Part shown: piece by piece, positions 55,569 to 64,000 of the stretch | Position numbering within the stretch: position 1 is the first letter of the stretch | Layout: the number at the start of each line of letters is the position of its first letter | Assembly: GCA_020086605.1 (NCBI GenBank) | Contig: JACBWW010000039.1 | Span: 5,580,624 to 5,644,623 of the forward strand | DNA from: Lanius collurio | Lineage: Eukaryota > Chordata > Aves > Passeriformes > Laniidae | DNA length: 64,000 nucleotides | Direction of reading: 5' to 3' | Notes under the pieces: model-generated | The model's database searches: none | What the model was told of the DNA's origin: nothing | What the model saw: the letters and a program-made list of their open reading frames with translations, nothing else | Position numbers and translations under genes: made by a program

Positions 55569-57040
55569 ACCTGCCAGACTGGGCCAGCAGTGCTGGGATA
55601 TGTGATCAACCAGGGCCAGCCACCATTTCCCAGGCTGTGATTCAGCTGAGTGCTGTCACTTTTGGGGGCCCACCTGAAAGTCCTAAAGGGCTGGAGCATG
55701 ACCCTGGGAGCACCTCGATCCCTGCCCTGTGAGCTGCCCCATGTGAGGGGCTGCTGTGGCTTGTCCTGGCCAGCTCAGCCAGCCCTGTGCTGCAGCAGGA
55801 CACGGAGCTGTGGCTCGCAGCCAACGCGCCTCGGAGCAGATGGTGAAGCAGCGCTGGCTCATGGGCCAGGACGAGGGGCAAAGCCAACAGAGCTCCTCAT
55901 GCCAGGGTCAGGGGTTCATCTCCCAGCCAGGCACAGACTGCAGGTGCATCCCCACGGGAGCCAGTGCCCTGCACGGATCCACCACCGCATCTCCAGCTAC
56001 AGGGGAGCATCATATCTGACACACAGGATCCCAAAAATCCCCAGCCCCTGGGGCATCCCAAACCCCTGATGCCTCGGGGAGAAGATGGGATGGATCTTGG
56101 CCACCAGTGGGAGGCAGGTTGGGCTCTCCTCCCAAAACAGAGCTGGTGGTCCAAGGCTGCTCCATCCTAGTGAAATCCCTGGGCACTCTCTGTCTCCTCT
56201 GCCTCCCTCCCACCAACCCCTCCTGGGCTGCGTTTGGGAACTCTCCTCCCTTTGCAGTGAGATGGGGGTGAGAAAGGATGCTTCTTTCCAAGCTGGAAGA
56301 GACAGAAAAGTTTCCCTCTTAGCCAAATTTCTCTCGAGCCATCTTCTGTTTCCCATTAACAGCGAGGAGAAGAAGGAACCCCGCGGCTCAGCTCCACGCT
56401 CCTCCCACCACAGCTCCCATGGGCACTTGTCAACATCCCAGCAAAAAAAGGAGAGCTGAACCCCTGCAACCTGGCTGGCCGTGACCCAGGGACCCGGGGA
56501 GCGAGGCCTGGCGGCGGGTGGAAAACAACCCCCCTGCTCTGCTCTTACATCTCCCCCACGGAAACTTTCCAACTCCAGTCGCTGGCAGGAGCCAGGCTGA
56601 TCCCAGCTGAATTCCTTCCACTTACCAGCAAATAAATAGCAGTTAAATGAAAGGAAAGAGAAAAACACCCTTTTTTCAAAGGGGAAAACAAAGAAGTCAG
56701 GGAAAATAAATGGAGGCGAAATGTTGAGCTGGTCACAGGCTCACAAAGATCTTTTTCCTTCCCAGTTGGGTCCTTGTCAGCCTTCTCTTTCAGCTAATTA
56801 AGGGATACTCAGAAAGAAAAACACTTCCAGCCCTTTGCCAGCCCTGAGCATTAAGGGGAGAGTCCCAGCAGGCTGGACACCAAACCCAGGAGCCCTGGCC
56901 ACAGCTCCTCACCCGCCCAGGCACTGGTTTTTTAGACAAATAATTGCCACTTGCAGGATGTCTGCAGCCTTCTCCCAGTGCTGGCAGGTTTCTGCAGCAG
57001 CCTTTTCCCCAAACCCTCTGGTGGTGGGCATCTCCAGTCT

Positions 57041-57200
57041 TGGAATCATAGAATTATGGGGTCATTTAGGCTGGAAAAGCTGTCTGAGGTCACTCAGACT
57101 CAGTTAACCCAGCACTGCCAAGCCCATCACCAAACCACGTCCCCAAGTGCCTCATCAACACGTCTTTTCAATGCCTCCAGGGTGTTTAATATGTATGTAC
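57041..57200 (-). mobile_element. CR1 LINE 3' tail fragment
   Basis: The + strand shows TGGAATCATAGAATTATGGG, then AACCCAGCACTGCCAAGCCC and a CCACGTCCCCAAGTGC block. This matches the same CR1 subfamily pattern as the copy at 47494-47752. Confidence 0.8.
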
Positions 57201-57520
57201 ACCTTCCCCTAGACAGGGGCCAGTCTTCAAGTATTTCTCCCAACCAACACCTTCCCTGCTGCAAAACTTCCAAGCATCACTTTGCAACCCGTCCCTCACT
57301 GGACAAAGAACCCACTTAATTACCTTGGGTTTTGCAATTTTTTGGGGAGCTGAAGGCGGTGGTGCACCTTCTGTCCTCTCTCAGGAACAGCCCCAGCCCA
57401 GGTTTCAGCACTGCTCATTCTCTCTCCTCTCTTCCACATCTCCCAGGGACCCCAATCCTTTCCCACTGTGTGGTGGATGGGGGTGGGGATGGGGATGGAG
57501 ATGGTGTGAGGCATCAGGGG

Positions 57521-57744
57521 AGGGTTAGGTTGGACATCAGGGGAAGGTTCTTCCCCCAGAGGGTGGTGGGCACTGAACAGGATCCCCAGGGGCACGGCCC
57601 TGAGGCTGCCAGAGCTCCAGGAGCGTTTGGGCAACACTCTCAGGCACAGGGTGGGATTGCTGGGGTGTCCTTGCAGGTCTAGGAGCTGGACTGGATGATC
57701 TTTGAGGGTCCCTTCCAACTTGGGACATTCTGTGATTCTATGAG
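57521..57744 (+). mobile_element. CR1 LINE 3' tail fragment
   Basis: Here the CR1 tail is in sense orientation: AGGTTGGACATCAGGGGAAG, GTTCTTCCCCCAGAGGGTGG, CTGGACTGGATGATCTTTGA, CCTTCCAACTTGGGACATTC and the terminal TGTGATTCTATGA. It lies about 300 bp from an antisense CR1 tail, so the two are inverted relative to each other. Confidence 0.9.
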
Positions 57745-60700
57745 GTGGGCATGAGGATGGGGATGGTGTGGGAAGAACCAAACATCCCAAACACCCATCA
57801 GCCAAGGCTGGGGCACCCTGAGGATGAGTGAGATTGGAAGAAAGCATCCCTGAGTTTTGCTCAGTCCCACTGGCACTGCTGGCTCTGTCCTGATGCATCA
57901 TCTCCAGAGCCATCACCCTGCATCACCCTGCCAGAGCCCTCCAAGCTCCAGAGGGAAAAAAATGCTGTGAAACCTCAGCCTCAGCCCCACTGGAGCAAAC
58001 ACCCCGAACTGGAGAGGGCTGGGATTCCTTCCCTGTGGCACCTGGGCAGAGCCGCCCACCCCAACATTACCAAAATATTTCAGTTATGTTACTTATTTGC
58101 TCCCACCCAACACAGCCCGAATTTCCCTGAAGACAAAGTCTGCACAACACCTGACAGTGCACGGGGCTGGAAATACAAAAGGGAAAACTGTGGTGGCTGC
58201 TCCGGGCGCTTTCCGAGGGGAGGCCTCTCCCCAGGCTGTGCCAGGTGGTTTTTAAGCAGTTTTGCCTCCAAGGTTCACTCCCAAAGGAGGTGACACCTCC
58301 CTCCACGGCCTTTTCCACCTCAGCTCTCCCTCCACACCGGTGTCTCCCCCAGACTGTCCCTGGGCTCAGCCCCAGCCCTCCCGTGGCATGAGGGACACGA
58401 GGTGATAGCTGACCACACTGAGGAGCCTCCTCCACACAGAGAGAATCTCTTTAAAAATCAAAATCCATGAAGAACAGCTGTTTTCAAGCAGGCTGAGCCC
58501 TGGGGCAGGCACAGTCAGGGCAGCACTCTGGGCTGGTGCTGTGTCTGTGGGACAAAACAGCTCCGTGGTGGAACATCTGGGGTCCTCTCCTGATGGCCAT
58601 CAGGAAATTATTTCTTGCCCCAGTGCTGGAGACCTTCCCCTGGGTGTACAGCACGGACAGCAGTGCCTTTGGATAGTGCTCCTGGAGCCTACGGACCAGG
58701 AAAAAGATCCCCAGATGACACAACACTTGAGTATCTTCATTAAACCAGACACCCAGAGGGCAAAAGAAGAGTAAAATATCCATGTGATTTTAATCTCTTG
58801 GAGCTTCCTTACCTTAAAGACCACATTTGAAAACAACTGGCTAGCTCAGAAAAATAGACCAGGCTGTCATTAAGCAAATCCGATCGCTAAAGGAAAGTGA
58901 AAACAAGCACTATTTTATTTAACTCTTTTTTTTTTTTAGCCCAGCAAGAAGCAGGTTACACCTCTTTGCCAACGGGCTGTCACTTTTGGCTGACCTGCTC
59001 TCATTTGAAAGTTTTTCAGACGCCGGGTGGCTTCGGGGAAGGGCCAGCCCTACCCTTCGGAGCTCCGGGCAGGAGGGGGAGAGAGCCACGGCCGAGGTGC
59101 GGGGGTTCCCTGCGGGATGAGCCCCTGCTTCCCATCCCCGAGCCCCGCAGCTCCTGCTGCCCCTCGGGACCCACAAACCCGTGTGTGGGTCTGCACACAC
59201 ACTCACACAGCAGATAAATTTATCACCGAGCCCCCAGGGTTTATCCCACACGACAGGCAGCGGCAGAGCTGTCCTGGAGCCACACAATGGTTAACGAGAC
59301 CGAGGGGAACTGGGGACAGCCCGGAGCACTCCAAGTGCCCCGGTAGCAAAGGGCTCCCAAGGCAAGTGAAACATTAATGTGCTTTCCCGAGGAAATGCCT
59401 GCTCTTTTTGCTGCATCAAGGGCTTTGAAATGGGAATAAACGACAGGGCGGGTTAATGAAGGCTTCTGGCAGTTACTGGGTGAGGTTTGGTGCTGCGAGG
59501 CAGGGTTAAAAGCCCCACACCCCCCATCTCTGGGGCCAGGGAGCCTCCTCTTCCTCCTCATGGAAATACGGCTTTTTGGGGTGGGAATCAAAACTACCCC
59601 TGTCCCTACAAAACTCACCGTGTCCTACAGGTGCCAAGGGTGGGACTGCTGTAGGGAACACACCCCACAGCCCCCAGGCTGGTTTTCAACTGCCTGAGCT
59701 CCAACCTCAGCCCTCCCTGCTCAGGGGCAAAGGGAAAAGCCGGTGCTGAGAGGATTCAGCAGCGAGCAGCTGAAGCCTGCCAGGACTTTGGGGTATGGAG
59801 GGATGTGAGGAGCCAGGGGCAGCCCTGGAATGCAAAGCCCCAGGAGTGGGGTGGGTCTAACCCCTCTGCTCCCCCCAGCCCTGCTCCATGGGGATGTGCT
59901 GGGGATGCTGCTCCCGAGGCATCGGCAGATTCCTCAGCCTCTGCAGTGACCCTGCCACGGGGCAGTCCCTTCCCAAGGCAGCTGGCACAGCTCGTGGGGT
60001 GGCACCATGGACAGGCAGAGCAGGACAGGGGTGCTGGGTGCCAGCAATGAAGGGAAGAGTGGTGACACCACGGCAAATCCTCAGGATGGAGCTGAGCAGA
60101 GGCAGCCACACATCACAGGTGCTCCTGTGTCCCTGCAGGGAAGGTTCCCAAATCCCAACTGCTCCAGCTGAAGTTGTGGCAAAATGTCAAATATTTTCCA
60201 CTGGCCAAGGACCAACTCTGTGTGGAACAGCAAACAGCCAAATCGTGCTCCCCACATCAACCACAAGCACCCTGGAGCTGAAACTGTCCCCTAAAAATAT
60301 CCCTGCTGCAGCACTGATGCACTTGGAGAGCAGAAGGCTCGGGATGCAGGACCCCGTGTGCATCCACCCTCGTTCAGCGTGCCCAGGAGCTGGGAGGGAA
60401 TGGCGAGATGGAGGAGCCGAACCCCCGGCAGTGCCGCTGTCAGGGCTGGCAGCCACGGGCCTGTCGGGATCACACGGAGTTTGCAGAGCCAGGGAGAGGC
60501 TCGTTTTTGTCTCCTCTGCTGATGGGACTGATACCAGCTGCTTCTCGTTGAACCAGTCTGACCATCGGGCCGAGCCAAAACTGATTCATTCATAAGAAAA
60601 TGGGAAAGGAGATCGACTCGTCACCCTGACTAATGGGGAACCCGGCCAGCAACCTGCTGCTTCCACACCAGCCCCACCACATCCTGCTCGCTTGGTTCTT

Positions 60701-62721
60701 CATCGTCTTCCCGAACTCCAACGCTCAGGGGAAGCTTTGCCCTGTGCAGTCGGCTGATAAAGCAGGAGTTATCTGCTGCAGAAAGTGTCTGGCACGTGGC
60801 CAGGGGCTGGAATCACCCGGCAATGCTGGGCATTCTGCAATGGCTGATTCCTGATTCGGAAGCAGAGGAAACATTAAAGCCCTCAGAGACATCACTTTCC
60901 ATGCTGCTCTTCCTTGCATCATCTTCCCAACAGTTTTTAGGGTTGTTCCTTATCTCTGTCCTTCTTCATCCAGCAATAAAAATCTAAACGGCCTTTGTGG
61001 AGTAGAAAAACTCTCCCTGCTGTAAAAACTGTTTTCTGTGGGGTTTTTTGAGTCATTTTTGTTTATGAGGCCAGTGGAGCACAAACCGTGGTGGGGGGAG
61101 GCTGCAGATGGTGGGGCTGGGAACCCTGGGGTTGGGAGGATGCTGTCCCAAGGGAAGGAAACGAGCTCTGGGGCTAATCTTATCTCCAGATGGAGATTAG
61201 GACGGGCCAGCAGGAGTTAACAGCCAGGCACAGAGGTCAGACCAGGACCTGAAGTGCCTCCTCTCTTTGGTTCACGCTTTGGTTGATGAGCTGGAGCCGG
61301 GCAGAGTTTAACAGCTTTAAAAAAATCTGCCACAATTTCTTAGCTTTGGGCAACACACTGGATTTTATAGGGATCTTCCTTAATAAAGATCCTCTCTTAA
61401 AATGCAGATCCTGAGGGAGTTTCAGCTCTCCCAGTTAAAAGCCTGTGACACCATCCCTTGCCCCCAAGACCACCTGAGTTTTTAGCACCTGACCCTGCAG
61501 ACATCAGGGCAAGCAAGGCAAAACTTGTAGCTCTTGGTGAGAAACCCAACGTGGGTCTTGAAAATCCCCATATTCAAGGCACAAAAGCACCAGCCAGGCC
61601 AGTTTGGGTGGGGAAATGCCCCAAATGCTGATGCTGGGAGTGCTCAGCCTCCTCGATGGTTCCACAGGGACGGTGGAAAACTGGGGCCACATGAGTCAGA
61701 GACAAGCAGAGCTCTGGATATCGCAGCCAATGTCTCTCACCTCTCCCACACCACCCCAGCAGGCTGCGGAAGAGTTGCCAAATATAAAATTTTCATTTTC
61801 CCATCTGGGTTCCGGGGCAGTGATGGAGCATTTTGCACGTGACACTGAGAGTGGAAAAGCCGGGTGCAAGGGCTTTAGGATTCATTCCCAGCTGTCCCTC
61901 CCAAGGGCATCCAGACCCCCAGCATTGGCCCCATGCCCTCGTGCAGCCGTGAGCGTGCACCCCACACCTGCTGAGCAGGACAGGAAAAACCTGCAAGGGA
62001 TGGAAATCTCATTCCCAAGGTGAGAGGGAAAAGTGGTTGACAACATCCCTGTCAGTCCTCACCCCTCCCCAGGCTGGTTTCTCACCAGCTCTGAAGAAGC
62101 TTCCCTGGCATCAGAGCAGTCAGCACAGCTTTCATTTAGTGTTGAATTTTCCCCTGGGTAGAATGGAGGGGAAAAGGCAGGAGGAGCCTTGCAAAGACCT
62201 CAGACCTGCAGCAGTGCTGAGGATCCAGTGCATTTGCATTAAAAAAAGAAGAACCCAACACCTCCGATATTCCCTGCTTGGCAACGGCCTATCCCAATAC
62301 CACTCCCACCATTATCCTGTGCAATTAAGTGATAAAGCTGCAATTGCCTTATCTGATGCAGCTGGGCAAGCAGCAGAGCAGGAGCTGCCCTCCACTGCAT
62401 CACTCTGGGCATTCCAAAGGCACCCTGCCCCAAGGATTCTCCTGCCTTGTGGACAGAGAGGACCCGGGGCAGCAGCATCACCCCCGTGCCTGTGCACAGC
62501 CCTGGCCGGGATGGGAGCACATGGAATGACAGGAGCAGCTCTGCATCCACCCTGGCTGTGGGAAGGCAGAAGGAGATGGTGGAGGGACCAAAGCCCCGTC
62601 ACCAGCGCCTCCCCCAGCCCTCCCCACATCCCTGCTGCAGCATCCTGGGGAGCAACACGGGGCCAGGCAGCCGGGAGAGCCTGCTGGGGGCCAGAGCACT
62701 GTGAGAGCAGCCCTTTGGGGT

Positions 62722-62759
62722 GGGATCCAGCTGCACCGGTGGGATCCAGCTGCACCGGT
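62722..62759. repeat. 19-bp perfect tandem duplication
   Basis: GGGATCCAGCTGCACCGGT occurs twice in direct succession without a mismatch. It lies in SLC16A2 intron 1. Confidence 0.9.
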
Positions 62760-64000
62760 GGGATTTGGGCACTGGTTTTGGAGGAGGTGACCCCAGTTTT
62801 CCACTGGAGTCCCTCGGCATGGGGAGCAAAGCCACACCCAGCTGCTCTCAGGCCAAGGAAAGCCCAACTTGGTATTTCCATCCACATGTTCATCACCTCT
62901 AAAGGAGCTCTGCTGGGCTGTGGCATCTTCCCGACACCACCAGCCCTGATTTCAGCTGTTTTTAAGTTTGGTGTCCCCTGAATCCTTATCCTCGCCATTT
63001 TTCCAAGCCTTTTATTGTTTGACCTCAGCACCTCTCCTGACCCTGGGGAGCTGCCACCAGGAAACTCCAAAATCCTCCTGCCCTGTGTGAGCATTTCCCA
63101 ACCACGCCCTGATCCCCCTGACCAGTGAGGGCAAAGCCTCCCTGCCCCTGCAGCCCCAGCCCGGGGGCCACGGTGAGGGGCACCGTGCCCGTGCCCCCCT
63201 CGCAGGGCGAGCAGGCTCCCGCTGGGGAGCAGCCACAAGAAAGGCCGGTGCGATTTGCATCGTTAGCATTCTTTCCGTTTTAATAACCCAAGGTGTTACC
63301 AGCAACACTGTTACTGATTTTTATCTCCGCAGCGCCTTATAAGAGCGCCAATTTGTTTTTCTTGGAGATCTCATTTTGTTTTATTAAAGCTGACACCGAA
63401 GAGGGGAAAAAGGAGACGTTCTGGGCCCAGAACGAAAATATCCCGTTTAAATACCCCGTATTATTTTCTTGGAAACGCTTCTCCGTTGACTTTAATTAAG
63501 CTCTCCCCGGGCTCCCGAGCTTGGCGTGCTTGGCTCTCAGTAAGGTTTAATCCCAGACAAGCTCCCCACACCCCCACTTGTCCCCACTCCCACAACTCTT
63601 AAGAAACAAACTGAGTTTTGCTGAAATACACGGATTAAGAGCTGGCCCACCATCAAGAACATCGTGACGTTGCCTTTTCGTCACCGGTCACGGCGTAAGC
63701 ACACGGCTTCAACCACTCTGCTTGCTTTGCCAGCAGACCCAAAAAGCAGCTTTACTCACTTATTTTTTTGTTCTCTCTTATTTTATTATATTTTTATTGC
63801 CATTGCGAGGCTGGGGGGATCCATTTCTTGTGCCTGAACATGTCCCAGAGCTATCAGGGCAGGCAGGGTGGCCACTGCCAGGCTCTGGTGACCACGGTGC
63901 CGCTGCTGAGCCTTGTGCCGGGTGCTGCCATAAAATCAATAACTCTCCCCCCACCTTGGTAGAAGGAAGCTCTTTAGGATGATTGCAAACACTCCAAAAG

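Noticed and set aside
62037..63238. Long open frames on both strands (314 and 308 codons) in SLC16A2 intron 1
   Set aside because: The two frames overlap on opposite strands, are of generic GC-rich composition, and match no family I recognise.

Overview
The window is nuclear DNA of a vertebrate, almost certainly a bird. The pointers are spliced multi-exon genes with GT-AG introns, several short CR1-type LINE tails (the commonest avian retroposon), solo LTRs of endogenous-retrovirus type, and a GC-rich genome with few other repeats. The gene order is that of the RLIM-SLC16A2 segment, human Xq13 next to the X-inactivation centre. No organism name can be read from the sequence alone.

Layout. 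Positions 1-9000 are mostly AT-rich and gene-poor. They hold one CR1 tail, a 14-bp minisatellite, and a compact oddity at 3006-4687: two solo LTRs of the same family, pointing at each other and each with its own 5-bp target duplication, bracket one intact-looking exon of UPRT. A third, different solo LTR lies at 6685-7305. From 8971 to 9540 a 38-bp GC-rich minisatellite runs into the CpG-island promoter of RLIM. RLIM is on the + strand: noncoding exon 1 ends at 9838, intron 1 is 9.3 kb, three coding exons lie at 19195-22635, and the 3' untranslated region probably reaches about 27110. The coding exons join without a gap into a 595-residue RING-H2 E3 ubiquitin ligase.

Positions 27110-39200 are intergenic, with one orphan CpG-rich patch (29880-30330), AT-rich blocks that look like conserved noncoding DNA, and a CR1 tail. 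SLC16A2 (thyroid hormone transporter MCT8) follows on the - strand, tail to tail with RLIM. Exons 6 to 2 lie between 39567 and 46772. Exon 1 was not found and must lie beyond position 64000, so 46773-64000 is read as intron 1. That intron carries four CR1 tails, a 21-bp minisatellite, a degenerate telomere-like patch and several candidate regulatory blocks.

The two genes do not form a pathway. RLIM degrades nuclear regulators such as the LIM-domain cofactor CLIM/LDB, and SLC16A2 moves thyroid hormone across the plasma membrane. The points most worth a second look are the LTR-bracketed orphan UPRT exon, an asparagine where human MCT8 has its substrate-site His415, the minisatellite against the RLIM promoter, and a short upstream ORF in RLIM exon 1. 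All homology statements are from recognition of the protein families by eye; no search was run.
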